From contig NZ_NEXS01000003.1 in the NCBI RefSeq assembly GCF_002810445.1, positions 806,001-870,000 on the forward strand: a DNA stretch of 64,000 nt. The letters are read 5' to 3'. Under the pieces are notes generated by a model. That model searched no databases, was not told where the DNA came from, and saw nothing but the letters and a program-made list of their open reading frames with translations. Within the stretch, counting starts at the first letter, position 1. Every line of letters starts with the position of its first letter. Both the position numbers and the translations under genes were made by a program. Shown piece after piece: positions 44,402 to 54,093 of this stretch. This DNA is from Advenella sp. S44 (GTDB lineage Bacteria > Pseudomonadota > Gammaproteobacteria > Burkholderiales > Burkholderiaceae_B).

Positions 44402-45652
44402 ATGGCGATGAGCGAACAAGCGCAGTCAATAAAAAAACAGCACCTGATCGATCCGGAAATTTGCATACGCTGCAATACATGCGAAGAAACCTGTCCGATT
44501 GACGCGATAACGCATGACGGCACCAATTATGTTGTCAGATCGGATATCTGCAACCATTGCATGGCCTGCGTGGCACCCTGCCCGACGGGCGCAATCGATA
44601 ACTGGCAGCCGGTATTTGCAGACAAAATGTATTCGCTGGAAGAGCAATACAGCTGGGAGCAATTGCCGGCGCCGCTGACGCCTCCGGACCCGGCAGAGGA
44701 GCGCATAGCCGGTGTCGATGTTGCGGGCGAGCCAGAGCTGACCATACAGGGCAGCAACTATGTGTCTGGATCGCAGGTCCCTCCCTGGTCGGCGTCGCAC
44801 AGCTATACCAATTTATATGGCACACGCAATGTGATTACCGCGACGGTCTCGGGCAACTATCGCCTGACTGACGAATCATCCGACAGCGACATTCGCCACG
44901 TCGTGCTCGACTTTGGCGATGCGCCATTTCCGGTACTGGAAGGACAGTCTATCGGCATTATTCCACCTGGCGCCGATGCCGCCAACCGGCTGCACCATGC
45001 ACGTCAATACTCGCTTGCCAGTCCGCGAGACGGCGAACGCCCGCGCTACAACAACGTTTCCATTACAGTGAAACGCGTGGTACAGGACTATGACGGTAAT
45101 CCGGTCAGGGGAGTCTGTTCTAATTACGTTTGTGATTTGAAGAAAGGCGACAAAGTACAGGTTATCGGCCCTTTCGGTCATACATTCCTGATGCCGAATC
45201 ATCCGGGTGCAAATATCATTATGATCTGCACGGGCACCGGCAGCGCGCCTATGCGCGCGATGACCGAGAGGCGCCGGCGCAAGCGCGGAGACGGTCAGGG
45301 CGACGAACGCGGCAAGCTTATGCTGTTTTTCGGCGCCCGTTGTGAGCAAGAGCTGCCGTATTTCGGACCGCTCAATAAATTGCCCAAAGACTTTATCGAT
45401 ATTAATTTTGCCTTTTCGCGTACGCCGGGCCAGCCCAAAAAATATGTGCAGGACGTGATGCGGGAACGCCTGCCCGATCTGCTTGCGCTACTGAAGGACG
45501 AGGACACGTATATTTACGTTTGTGGCCTCAAGGGTATGGAGTCTGGCGTGCTTGAAGTGTTGCAGGAAGCGGCTGCGTCCGGCGGCATGCAATGGCCTGA
45601 CTTGCATGCCACGCTCAGGCAGAAAGGTCGCCTGCATCTGGAGACGTATTGA
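44402..45652 (+). CDS. boxA: Benzoyl-CoA 2,3-epoxidase, reductase subunit
   Basis: A 416-residue reductase. Two 4Fe-4S ferredoxin clusters are encoded at the N-terminus ([12 protein letters not shown] and [12 protein letters not shown]), then an FAD-binding domain ([10 protein letters not shown]) and an NADPH-binding domain ([10 protein letters not shown]). It passes electrons from NADPH to BoxB. It ends the boxCBA set and converges with the MFS gene, whose stop is 65 bases away. Confidence 0.95.
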   Translation: MAMSEQAQSIKKQHLIDPEICIRCNTCEETCPIDAITHDGTNYVVRSDICNHCMACVAPCPTGAIDNWQPVFADKMYSLEEQYSWEQLPAPLTPPDPAEERIAGVDVAGEPELTIQGSNYVSGSQVPPWSASHSYTNLYGTRNVITATVSGNYRLTDESSDSDIRHVVLDFGDAPFPVLEGQSIGIIPPGADAANRLHHARQYSLASPRDGERPRYNNVSITVKRVVQDYDGNPVRGVCSNYVCDLKKGDKVQVIGPFGHTFLMPNHPGANIIMICTGTGSAPMRAMTERRRRKRGDGQGDERGKLMLFFGARCEQELPYFGPLNKLPKDFIDINFAFSRTPGQPKKYVQDVMRERLPDLLALLKDEDTYIYVCGLKGMESGVLEVLQEAAASGGMQWPDLHATLRQKGRLHLETY

Positions 45653-45717
45653 TAGAAATTGCCTCCCTGAAGGGAAAGAAGGTCGTCAAGTCTTACCGTT
45701 TGTGTTCCGCCGTCTTT

Positions 45718-46872
45718 TCACCGCCTTGACTCTATTTTCTGGCTTGCGTTGAGGGATGGACGGGTGACACAGGCAGCAGCCCACACCAGCAACACCGCTG
45801 GTACGGTATATATCCAGAAAGCAGACAGCAACGGCAGCAGCAACCCGGCGGCAAGCGGGCCTGTTCCGGCACCGATATCACGCCAAACAGAACGCGCCGC
45901 AAGTGCGTGAACCCGCTGCGGCCCTGGCGTTCGTCGGGCCACGATGGGCGCCAGCAGCGGCAGTTGCAGAGCACGAAGAACAACAATCGCCGTGGCACAG
46001 CTCCATAGCCAGCCTGCGCCGAATCCGATCAGACATACACATGTCATCAGCGATAGTATGAGCAAGAGTTTTTCGGCGCCGAATCGTTCAGCAAGCTTGC
46101 CACCCAGTGGACTCAGAACAATCTCACCGACATAGCGCAGCGACAGCAATAGGCCGGCGGTCATGACCGCGTTCCCGGGAAGAAGATCGCTGCCAAGATA
46201 GGACAGGCCGATAATGAATAGCCCGTCCAACGTGAAGCCCTCCAGAAAAGACCACATATCCAGGCTGTTGGGCAGGCTCAGGCCCCGCCGCTTTGGCGGC
46301 ATGGAATATGTACGGGACGGAAGACGACGGGTGACGACGACGCCCATCATGGCCGTGGCGGCCAGTAACCAGAAAATTGCTCGGGGCCACAAGCCATAGG
46401 CAAGTAGTGCGGCCAGAGGCAATGCGATGGCCGGTCCCAGCGCGATAAAGGCGCGGGATCTTCCTGATCGGCGTGAAGCGCCTGTCGCTTCGGCTGTTGC
46501 CAGTGCCTGTGTCGATAGATTCAGGGCCGCGAAGGCCAGTCCCCAAAGCAGTCGCAGTGGCAGCAACGCCCACAGCCCCGTCAGCGTGGCATAGCCGATT
46601 GCACACACACTGGCCGCAATCACAGCAAGCGTGCAGACAAGGCGATCGCCATGCCGGGCATAAAAGCGTGCGACAAAACCATACCCGGCAATACGAATAA
46701 GGCGATTGGCGGCAAGTAATACGCCTGCCTCAACCAGTGTTACACCAAAGTGTTCCGAATACATAGGGAGCAACAAATACAGGACGACATCGGTGGGCAG
46801 GGCAAGCGCCATGGCGAGCGCGGCATGCCGCGAATGCCGATCAATGGGATACTGGGCAGAGGGAATGGTCAT
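45718..46872 (-). CDS. MFS transporter
   Basis: A 384-residue, 12-segment major facilitator. The typical loop between segments 2 and 3 is visible as GYGFVARFYARHGDR, and a second-half copy as GGKLAERFGAEK. It has the short length of the DHA1/YcaD-like group, so efflux or small organic acid exchange is possible. It may serve aromatic acids because of its place beside boxA, but it is on the opposite strand and no ligand is shown. The 348 bases after its start, up to the GntR gene, hold only the GntR operators. Confidence 0.8.
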   Translation of the reverse strand: MTIPSAQYPIDRHSRHAALAMALALPTDVVLYLLLPMYSEHFGVTLVEAGVLLAANRLIRIAGYGFVARFYARHGDRLVCTLAVIAASVCAIGYATLTGLWALLPLRLLWGLAFAALNLSTQALATAEATGASRRSGRSRAFIALGPAIALPLAALLAYGLWPRAIFWLLAATAMMGVVVTRRLPSRTYSMPPKRRGLSLPNSLDMWSFLEGFTLDGLFIIGLSYLGSDLLPGNAVMTAGLLLSLRYVGEIVLSPLGGKLAERFGAEKLLLILSLMTCVCLIGFGAGWLWSCATAIVVLRALQLPLLAPIVARRTPGPQRVHALAARSVWRDIGAGTGPLAAGLLLPLLSAFWIYTVPAVLLVWAAACVTRPSLNASQKIESRR

Positions 46873-47083
46873 GCCGGAATGCTACTGCGCTGCCAGAGAG
46901 GCGTCAAACGATTTTAATACGCCCACGAGCCCAATCTCTCTCATATACGTACGCCATTTTCACGGGCTGTATTACTATGGGAATCACTCTACTATCCTCA
47001 TTCGGTGCTGTGTAGTCGGATGCAGCAATTCAACGTTGAAAGCCGGAACGCCGGACCTACTAAGCGGCGCAACGCGCATGACA

Positions 47084-47118
47084 TTGTTGACTAATACTGA
47101 CAATAATATTGTTAACTA
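47084..47118. promoter_or_regulatory. Two GntR/FCD-type operators before the regulator gene
   Basis: TTGTTGACTA at 47084-47093 and TTGTTAACTA at 47109-47118 both fit the FadR-group pattern TNGT-NN-ACNA and start 25 bases apart. ATAAC-N6-GTTAT and a TATAAT follow at 47125-47145. The same core (TTGTTAACAA) recurs between the divergent carboxylase genes at 49590. Autoregulation by the gene at 47221 is inferred. Confidence 0.6.
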
Positions 47119-47220
47119 TATGAGATATAACAACGGCGTTATAATAGGCCGAAGCGTTCGTCAACGTTTTCTGCCGGACGCCCAGTCTTCATACACATTG
47201 CCAGCGAACAGGATGATATT

Positions 47221-47988
47221 TTGAAAACCACCGATCAAGACGCGCTCGACAACTTTGAAAGCGCGGTCAAATTTCGGCTTTTTGCGGAACGCAAACAGCT
47301 CACCTTATCGTTGCCTGAGCAGATCGCCGCCCAGTTGGGTGACCAGATCATCAGTGGCTCAATGGCCAACGGCGCACATATTCCCGAGCAAGAGCTGGCC
47401 GAGCGTTATGAAGTCAGCCGGGGACCAGTGCGCGAGGCATTGAGAATTTTGGAACGCGAAGGCCTGGTAGTTGTCAACCCAAGGCGAGGGGCAAGCGTGT
47501 CTGAGTTGAACTCTGACGAATTGGCTGAAATATTTGAAGTACGCAGCAGCCTGTTGTCCCTGGCGGCAAGAAAGAATGCAGTTGCGCAAAATCCTGAACT
47601 GTTCAAGTTGCTTGAGTATGGAATTCAAAAGCTTGCATCATGTATTGATACGCCCGCCGATGGCAGCCTTTACGCCGAAACCACGTATCGCCTTTCTCTG
47701 CTGTCGGCACGCTATGCAAGCAACTCCCGATTAAGCCAGATCGTCACCTCGTTGTCGTTGCAGACGCTGCGTTATTCAAAACTGCAATTTCGCTCTCGTG
47801 AAAGAAGAGTGCGATCTATTGAACACTGGCAGCGGTCACTTCAGGCTTGCAAGGCTGGGGATGCCGACCTGGCTGCCCAGATTTGCCAGCAGCGGATCCA
47901 AGAGTCCTGGGACGCCACATTGGCGGCTCTTCAAAGTGGAGAAGCGCTGACACCGGTGCGGGCTCCCAAGGACACATTCACCGTGTGA
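47221..47988 (+). CDS. GntR-family regulator, FCD subgroup
   Basis: A 255-residue regulator with a TTG start (AGGA 7 bases upstream; no earlier or near ATG in frame). The winged HTH is at about residues 35-100 (LAERYEVSRGPVREALRILEREGLV), then an all-helical FCD effector domain (ELAEIFEVRSSLLSLAARK). FCD members sense carboxylates or CoA esters. It is convergent with the biotin carboxylase gene, and its likely operators also occur at the carboxylase divergent promoter, so it is the probable controller of the carboxylase cluster. Confidence 0.85.
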   Translation: MKTTDQDALDNFESAVKFRLFAERKQLTLSLPEQIAAQLGDQIISGSMANGAHIPEQELAERYEVSRGPVREALRILEREGLVVVNPRRGASVSELNSDELAEIFEVRSSLLSLAARKNAVAQNPELFKLLEYGIQKLASCIDTPADGSLYAETTYRLSLLSARYASNSRLSQIVTSLSLQTLRYSKLQFRSRERRVRSIEHWQRSLQACKAGDADLAAQICQQRIQESWDATLAALQSGEALTPVRAPKDTFTV

Positions 47989-48127
47989 AGCGCCAACAAA
48001 CGTACCGCAAAAAGCGCGCCTCAAGAGTCATGGATAAAGACATCGAGGCGCAGAGACATAAGACTCAGAAATTCAAGACTCGAAATCTTAGAATCGAGAG
48101 ACTCCGCCTTATTTAGTGAGTCGTGAA

Positions 48128-49507
48128 TCAGGCAGCTGCCGGACGTTTTCGGTCTGGAGCAGCCTGTCTGACGATATCCTGGGCCAGTTGTGTATGGACG
48201 CGTCCAAGGCAAAAATCCGGGTCTTCCAGCGCGGCCAGCAGAAACGGTATATTGGTCCTTATCCCCTCGATCACGGTGCCCAACAATGCGCTTCGCAAAA
48301 GTTCAATGGCATGATGTCGGCTGGCACCATGCGCGATCACTTTCGCAATCATCGGATCGTAATATGGCGACACCCGGCTGCCTTCTTCATAGCCCGTTTC
48401 AATGCGAATGCCGGGCCCTTGGCCCAGACGGAAAATCGTCAGCAATCCAGGAGACGGGGTGAAACGCCATGGGTCTTCTGCATAAATGCGCACCTGGATG
48501 GCGTGGCCGTCGGCAGCCTCGGGAGAACTGGGAATCACTTCCTGCAGACGTTTTCCAGCGGCCAGCGCTATCTGGCTTTTCACGATGTCAATTCCAGTGA
48601 CTGCTTCGGTGACGCCATGTTCAACCTGTAGCCTGGTGTTCATTTCCAGAAAACTGAAACCGGTCTGTTCATCGTATAAGGTTTCCACCGTTCCGATATT
48701 GTTATATTTCACCGTTTGCATGATACGAGCAGCGGTATCAGCCATGGACATCATCGTGCCTCTTTGAACGGCAGGCGCACCCGCTTCTTCGATCACTTTT
48801 TGGTGGCGGCGCTGTATGGAACAGTCGCGTTCAAGAAGATGTATGGCATTGCCATAATTGTCCGCCATAATTTGGAACTCAATATGGCGCGGCTGGGTAA
48901 AGAGACGTTCTACATACAATTGCGCGTTACCAAAACTCCGTTGCGCCAGGCGACTGGCATGTTCGATTGCACCCGGCAATGCTGCCGGCTCATGCACCGC
49001 AACCATCCCAATACCACCGCCACCGGCAGCAGGCTTGATAAGCAGTGGGAAACCCACGTCAGCGGCTTGGCGACATTGCTGTTCGGATGGGCCATGCAGG
49101 AGACCACTGCTGGGACACATTGGCATCCCGTGGTGCGCCATCAGTTCCCGGGCCCGGGTTTTATGCCCCATGGATTCTATCCATTGCGCGGAAGGGCCGA
49201 TGAAGACCAATCCGGCGCGCTCTACCCGTCTGGCGAATTCGGCGTTTTCCGATAGAAATCCATAGCCGGGATGAATTGCATCTACCCGGCATGACTGGGC
49301 AGCACTCAGCATTTTGTCTATATTCAGGTAACTGTCGATTGGGGCTGGGCCCCCGATACAAATTTTCTCTTTGGCCTGGCGAACATAAGGCAAGTCGGCG
49401 TCGGCTTCCGAATAAACCACGACGCATTCTATGTCCATGTCCTGTGCAGCACGAATAATTCTTGCTGCCACCGCCCCCCGGTTACCCACCAGTATCTTTT
49501 TGAACAT
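48128..49507 (-). CDS. Biotin carboxylase subunit of an acyl-CoA carboxylase
   Basis: A 459-residue ATP-grasp enzyme of the AccC type. The N-terminal ILVGNRGAVAARIIRAA segment, the glycine-rich PAAGGGGIGM loop, the HIEFQIMADNYGN and EMNTRLQVEHGVTE active-site segments are all present. It carboxylates biotin on a carrier protein with ATP and bicarbonate. It is divergent from a separate 70-residue biotin carrier gene with a GntR-like palindrome between them. The carrier, CoA-transferase and carboxyltransferase genes make it a catabolic acyl-CoA carboxylase, not the housekeeping one. Confidence 0.9.
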   Translation of the reverse strand: MFKKILVGNRGAVAARIIRAAQDMDIECVVVYSEADADLPYVRQAKEKICIGGPAPIDSYLNIDKMLSAAQSCRVDAIHPGYGFLSENAEFARRVERAGLVFIGPSAQWIESMGHKTRARELMAHHGMPMCPSSGLLHGPSEQQCRQAADVGFPLLIKPAAGGGGIGMVAVHEPAALPGAIEHASRLAQRSFGNAQLYVERLFTQPRHIEFQIMADNYGNAIHLLERDCSIQRRHQKVIEEAGAPAVQRGTMMSMADTAARIMQTVKYNNIGTVETLYDEQTGFSFLEMNTRLQVEHGVTEAVTGIDIVKSQIALAAGKRLQEVIPSSPEAADGHAIQVRIYAEDPWRFTPSPGLLTIFRLGQGPGIRIETGYEEGSRVSPYYDPMIAKVIAHGASRHHAIELLRSALLGTVIEGIRTNIPFLLAALEDPDFCLGRVHTQLAQDIVRQAAPDRKRPAAA

Positions 49508-49588
49508 TATCGGTTCTCCTGTTGTGCTCTAGCAGTGAGTGCCATTGAGCAATAATGTATTGTGTAATTTCCGTTTGTATATTATATT

Positions 49589-49600
49589 ATTGTTAACAAT
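49589..49600. promoter_or_regulatory. Palindromic GntR-type operator between carboxylase genes
   Basis: ATTGTTAACAAT is a perfect 12-base palindrome in the 122-base AT-rich gap between the divergent biotin carboxylase and biotin carrier genes. Its TTGTTAACAA core matches the sites before the GntR gene at 47084 and 47109 in 8-9 of 10 positions. Confidence 0.65.
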
Positions 49601-49629
49601 CTGTTTGTTAATTATTTTGGGGCAACATT

Positions 49630-49842
49630 ATGGAAGTTCTGTCGGAAGTGACGGGCACAGTGTGGAAGATCGTGGTCAAGGAGGGAGATATGGTCGAAGA
49701 AGGCCAAACACTTGTAATTGTGGAATCCATGAAAATGGAGATTCCAATAGATGCGCCGGCCAGCGGCCGGGCCGTGTTGTTGACCCAGGACGGTGCCGCC
49801 GTGGAAGAGGGCATGATTGTTGCGCGGATTGACGCCGCCTGA
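49630..49842 (+). CDS. Small biotin carboxyl carrier protein
   Basis: A 70-residue protein that is just a biotinyl domain. The biotin-attachment motif is ESMKMEI, with Lys35 the modified residue; the hammerhead pattern EVTGTVWKIVVKEGD and the closing GMIVARI match free-standing carriers. It carries carboxybiotin from the biotin carboxylase to the carboxyltransferase. It is first in a rightward transcript with the CoA-transferase gene 42 bases later. Confidence 0.93.
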   Translation: MEVLSEVTGTVWKIVVKEGDMVEEGQTLVIVESMKMEIPIDAPASGRAVLLTQDGAAVEEGMIVARIDAA

Positions 49843-49884
49843 GTTAGCGGTATCCGCCAGGCATTTTTGCAACAGGAGAATACA

Positions 49885-51132
49885 TTGAATTCACCTTCGA
49901 GCAGTCGGAGAAACACGAGTTCCGCAGAGACACCGGCTTTAGCAGGAATTAAAGTGATCGAGATCTGCAGTACGATCGCTGGACCCGCCTGTGGGCGCTT
50001 GCTGGCTGATTTTGGCGCGGACGTTATTAAGATAGAACCGCCACAGGGCGATCCGGTACGTCAGATGGGCAGTCATGTGGGAGATATCTCCTTGTACGCG
50101 GCTAGCATCCTGCGAAACAAGCGTTCAGTCGTGATCGACTTGAAGTCCGAGCAGGGGCGCAAGCTGGCGCTGGCGCTGATCGCCGGAGCCGATATTGTGC
50201 TGGAGAATAATCGACCGGGTGTACTGGAAAGACTGGGGCTTGGCTACGAGCAGGTATCAGCGCGACATCCCGGTATCATCTTCGTGCGCATCAGTGGATA
50301 TGGTCAAGATGGCCCGTACGCCCAACGGCCCGGTTACGGTGCGATCTGCGAGGCGGTGGGGGGCGTGCGGCATATGACGGGGGATCCAGACAGGCCGCCG
50401 GCACGCGTGGCATTGGCTACCACCGACTATCTGACCTCGGTATACGCCGCCTTCGGCGCCATGGGCGCACTGCGCAGCCGCGACCGAAGCGGACAGGGTC
50501 AGGTGGTGGATGTGGCATTGTATGAGACTGCTTTCACACAATTGGAGCCGCTGGTTCCTGCATACCAGAAACTCAATAAAGTTCCGATGCGGGTGGGCCC
50601 GAACCTGCCTTCCATGGCACCCAATAGCTTGTATCCGACACGGGACAACAATTATTTGCTCATCGCCGCCAATAGCAATGCCACCTTCGAACGCCTGCTC
50701 AAGCTCATGGGGCGGCTCGAATTGCTGCAGGATAAACGCTTTTGCTCGATCCGTGCACGAGGGGAAAAGCCCAATATGACAGATCTGGATTCGATCATCA
50801 GCGCCTGGACTAGCCAATACGATGCCGTGGAATTGGAGCAAATGATTGTCGAGGTGGAAGTGCCGGTATCCAGAGTCTATACGATAGCTGACATTTTTGA
50901 TGATCCCCATTATCAGGCACGCAATATGATCGCCAACGTGCCGCATCCGCAACTGGAGTCTGTGGCGCAGGTGGGCATTGTGCCGCGTTTGTCAGCCACG
51001 CCGGGCACGATTCGCTTTACAGGCCCCGACTTGGGCGCAGACACAGTAAGCGTTTTGCGCGACGAGCTTGGCATGGATGAAGAAACGATAGAAAGCATGC
51101 TGCGCGATGGTGTGATTGCGGCCAGCAATTGA
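49885..51132 (+). CDS. Class III CoA-transferase (CaiB/BaiF family)
   Basis: A 415-residue CoA-transferase. The TTG at 49885 is the start, since CAGGAG stands 6 bases before it. The N-terminal LAGIKVIEICSTIAGPACGRLLADFGADVIKIEPP and the VFVRISGYGQDGPYAQRPGY-type segments are diagnostic (quoted in pieces: GADVIKIEPP, GYGQDGPY). The likely catalytic Asp is in ATTDYLTSVYAAFGAMGAL. It moves CoA between carboxylic acids, so it probably activates the acid that the carboxylase then acts on. Confidence 0.9.
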   Translation: MNSPSSSRRNTSSAETPALAGIKVIEICSTIAGPACGRLLADFGADVIKIEPPQGDPVRQMGSHVGDISLYAASILRNKRSVVIDLKSEQGRKLALALIAGADIVLENNRPGVLERLGLGYEQVSARHPGIIFVRISGYGQDGPYAQRPGYGAICEAVGGVRHMTGDPDRPPARVALATTDYLTSVYAAFGAMGALRSRDRSGQGQVVDVALYETAFTQLEPLVPAYQKLNKVPMRVGPNLPSMAPNSLYPTRDNNYLLIAANSNATFERLLKLMGRLELLQDKRFCSIRARGEKPNMTDLDSIISAWTSQYDAVELEQMIVEVEVPVSRVYTIADIFDDPHYQARNMIANVPHPQLESVAQVGIVPRLSATPGTIRFTGPDLGADTVSVLRDELGMDEETIESMLRDGVIAASN

Positions 51133-51202
51133 GCCATACATGCCGCCAAAAATGCGCAAGGCCGGTTCCCGATAATTATGAGTACCTAACATAGAAACGA
51201 TT

Positions 51203-52774
51203 ATGCAAACATTTGAATATCATGGGCAGCAGTGGAAAGACGAATACGAAGAATTGTACAAGCGTCGGGAAATGGCCCGGGCCATGGGTGGTGAAGAGGC
51301 CTTGCGCAAGCATAGAGAGCGCGGAAGGCTCAACGCGCGCGAACGCATTGACGCGTTGCTCGATAGCGATAGCTTTCGTGAAATGGGAAGGATAGCAGGC
51401 AAGGGGCGCTATGACGATAACGGCCAATTCCTTGATATGTCGCCTGTCAACGCAATCATCGGTACGGGCAAAATAGAGAACAGAACTGTGGTCGTCTCTG
51501 GTGATGACTATACCTTACGCGCTGGATCTTCCGAATCTACGATTTCCGACAAGTGGATATATGCAGAACGACTGGCAATGACCTTGAGCGTGCCGCTGAT
51601 CAGAATGGTTGACAGTGCTGGCGGCAGCGTCAAATTACTTGCTCAGATGCATGGCACAAAAATCCCAGGCTATCCGACATGGCCAGCAATCAGGCTGCTT
51701 GACCACGTTCCTGTAGTAGGCATTGCGCTGGGGTCGTGCGCCGGACTGGGTGCCATGAAGGTATTGTTATCCCACTTTTCCGTCATGGTTCGGGACCAGG
51801 CTCAGGTATTTGCAGCAGGCCCTCCTGTGGTAAAGCAAGCTTATGGCATTGACATCGACAAGAACGATCTTGGCGGCTACAAGGTTCACCGCCGCAGTGC
51901 ACTTGTCCACAACGAAGCGGTCGACGAAGCCGACGCGTTTGCTCAGGTGAAACGCTTTTTGAGCTATTTGCCGCCGAGCAGTGACCAACAAGGCAAACGT
52001 ATCGTATCGGACGATCCACGCGACCGGGCAGAAGACTGGCTGGCTGATGCTATTCCAAAAGACAGACGTAAGATTTTTGACCCGCGCAAGATTCTGGCCG
52101 CAATCTGTGATCATGATTCTATCTTTGAAATCGGCCGGTGGCAGGGCGGTTCAGTCATTACGGCTTTGGCGCGCATTGATGGCTATCCGGTGGGCATTCT
52201 GTGTAACGACCCCAAGATCGCCGGTGGCGCCATGACAGTCGCCGCAGCTTATAAAACCGAGAGGCATGTAAAGCTTTGCGACACCTTCGGCTTGCCCGTT
52301 ATTAATTTTGTCGATCAGCCGGGAAACGCAACCGGCCCCGAGGCGGAGTTGCAGGGAACGCTGCTGGCCGCCGTCAGGGTGCTGGAAACTATAGAAAAAG
52401 CGACGATTCCATGGTTCAGTGTGATCATGCGCCGCTGTTTCGGCATGGCGGGCGGCATGCACGCACCCAAGCATTTCCCGGCCCTCAACCATCGCGTGGC
52501 CTGGCCATTTGCCCGATGGGGATCGATTCCCATTGAAGGCGGTGTCTACGCAGCGCATCGTCGCGAGATTGATACCGCAGATGATCCGGTGGCGACAAGA
52601 GAGCAGCTCGAAGCGCAGTACCATCATCTGGGGTCACCGTTCCGTACCGCCGAGGCATTCGGCATTCTGGACATTATCGACCCGCGCGAGACACGTTCCA
52701 TGCTTTGTGACTGGGTGGATCAAGCCTGGCAGGCGCTTCACGCAAGACGCGGCAGAACGGGTAGTGCGATTTAA
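51203..52774 (+). CDS. Acyl-CoA carboxylase, carboxyltransferase subunit
   Basis: A 523-residue carboxyltransferase with both crotonase-like halves: the acyl-CoA side (RMVDSAGGSVKLL; GSCAGLGAM) and the carboxybiotin side (FVDQPGNATGPEAE; RRCFGMAGGMHAP). It is in the PccB/AccD family of methylcrotonyl-, propionyl- or geranyl-CoA carboxylases, but the usual identifying residues do not place it in one subtype by eye. It forms, with the two subunits encoded just before, a three-part carboxylase whose substrate is probably the CoA ester made by the CoA-transferase. Confidence 0.88.
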   Translation: MQTFEYHGQQWKDEYEELYKRREMARAMGGEEALRKHRERGRLNARERIDALLDSDSFREMGRIAGKGRYDDNGQFLDMSPVNAIIGTGKIENRTVVVSGDDYTLRAGSSESTISDKWIYAERLAMTLSVPLIRMVDSAGGSVKLLAQMHGTKIPGYPTWPAIRLLDHVPVVGIALGSCAGLGAMKVLLSHFSVMVRDQAQVFAAGPPVVKQAYGIDIDKNDLGGYKVHRRSALVHNEAVDEADAFAQVKRFLSYLPPSSDQQGKRIVSDDPRDRAEDWLADAIPKDRRKIFDPRKILAAICDHDSIFEIGRWQGGSVITALARIDGYPVGILCNDPKIAGGAMTVAAAYKTERHVKLCDTFGLPVINFVDQPGNATGPEAELQGTLLAAVRVLETIEKATIPWFSVIMRRCFGMAGGMHAPKHFPALNHRVAWPFARWGSIPIEGGVYAAHRREIDTADDPVATREQLEAQYHHLGSPFRTAEAFGILDIIDPRETRSMLCDWVDQAWQALHARRGRTGSAI

Positions 52775-52891
52775 TGCTGATTGGCTAATGCTGTTTTGGT
52801 TTAAGTAGTTACTGCGCAACATAACAAATTCGATATTTCTATAAAAGAGGCGACCGTAAATTCGCTCAATTCACCATCTGAGGAGATTGGT

Positions 52892-53902
52892 ATGAGACTA
52901 AATATTCGGGCCCTGCGGCTCGGCAATGCGGGTATCGGCATGCTTTGTGCATTCGTAGTCGCTGGCACCACCTATGCAAAAGAACCAGACGCCGGCAAAT
53001 GGAAGCCGGAAAAAGGCGAGTTTATTGTTCCGGCAGGTCCGGGTGGTGCACTTGATACGGCCGCCCGGATGATCACTCATTTGCTGCAGAAGGAAAATCT
53101 GTATCCAAACCTGGTTGTTGTGAACAATCCAGGGGGTAACATGGCCATCGCACTCAATGCCTTGGATAAGCATAAGGGCAACGGCAATTATGTGATGACT
53201 TCTGTCAGCTCACTCATGAACCAGGAAATTCTTGGAAAAATTAATCACAAGCTGAGCGACTATACGGAAATCGCGACGCTTTTTGACGAGTATGTTGCTG
53301 TTGCGGTCAAAGCGGATTCACCGTATAAGAATATTCACGATCTGATTGCAAAATTCAAAGCCTCTCCAGATACACTGAATGTTGGCGTGGCAACTTCTAT
53401 TGGCAATCACATTCATGTGGGGATAGCAAGCCCTTTGAAAACGGCTGGTGTCGATATCAGCAAAATGACTGTGGTGCCTTATAAATCGTCATCAGAGTCC
53501 ATGACTGCGCTGCAGGGCGGGCATCTTGATGTGGTTGCGGCCACTACGCCCAATTTGATTGGGCTGATAAAAAGCGGTGCGATTCGAGTCCTGGCTATTG
53601 GCGCTCCCGAGCGCCTCAGCGCACCGTTTGAAAATGTTCCGACCTGGATAGAAGAGGGCATCGACGTGGTGCCCAGCTCTGCGCAGGGTGTTCTGGGTCC
53701 AAGGGATATGCCGAAGGAGCAAGTTGATGTCTGGGTCGATATGCTGGCAACCATTGCCGCCACCAGCCAGTGGAAGGAGTTCCTGGCCAAGAACCATTGG
53801 CGCGAGCACTATCTGGATCCCGAGCAAACAAGGGAATACCGGGCACGTGAATACAAGCAGATCGAGACTGTGTTGAATGACCTGGGCCTTGTCAAAAAAT
53901 AA
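52892..53902 (+). CDS. Bug/TctC-type tripartite tricarboxylate receptor
   Basis: A 336-residue periplasmic receptor; AGGAG precedes the ATG. The signal peptide ends at TTYAKE, then FIVPAGPGGALDTAARM, the Bug-family carboxylate-grip loop, and VVVNNPGGNMAIAL. Bug receptors, which are greatly expanded in Alcaligenaceae, bind carboxylates such as aspartate, nicotinate or aromatic acids. No TctA/TctB membrane genes are present. It probably brings in the acid used by the CoA-transferase and carboxylase. Confidence 0.88.
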   Translation: MRLNIRALRLGNAGIGMLCAFVVAGTTYAKEPDAGKWKPEKGEFIVPAGPGGALDTAARMITHLLQKENLYPNLVVVNNPGGNMAIALNALDKHKGNGNYVMTSVSSLMNQEILGKINHKLSDYTEIATLFDEYVAVAVKADSPYKNIHDLIAKFKASPDTLNVGVATSIGNHIHVGIASPLKTAGVDISKMTVVPYKSSSESMTALQGGHLDVVAATTPNLIGLIKSGAIRVLAIGAPERLSAPFENVPTWIEEGIDVVPSSAQGVLGPRDMPKEQVDVWVDMLATIAATSQWKEFLAKNHWREHYLDPEQTREYRAREYKQIETVLNDLGLVKK

Positions 53903-54093
53903 CCCGGCCGTGGTGCTGCCTGTCGTCGGCCTCAGCCGCAGGCGGCAGTCCCATTCGGAGGCCAACTGCGGTTATGATTCAAATCGACCCTTGACGGACA
54001 AAAAGGTGCTTTGCTTGGTCATTCACATCCGTCTCAAACATGGTGCCGGTGACGATGAGTTGCCCGCCGATTCACGGCAGGCGAAAAGCGCGG

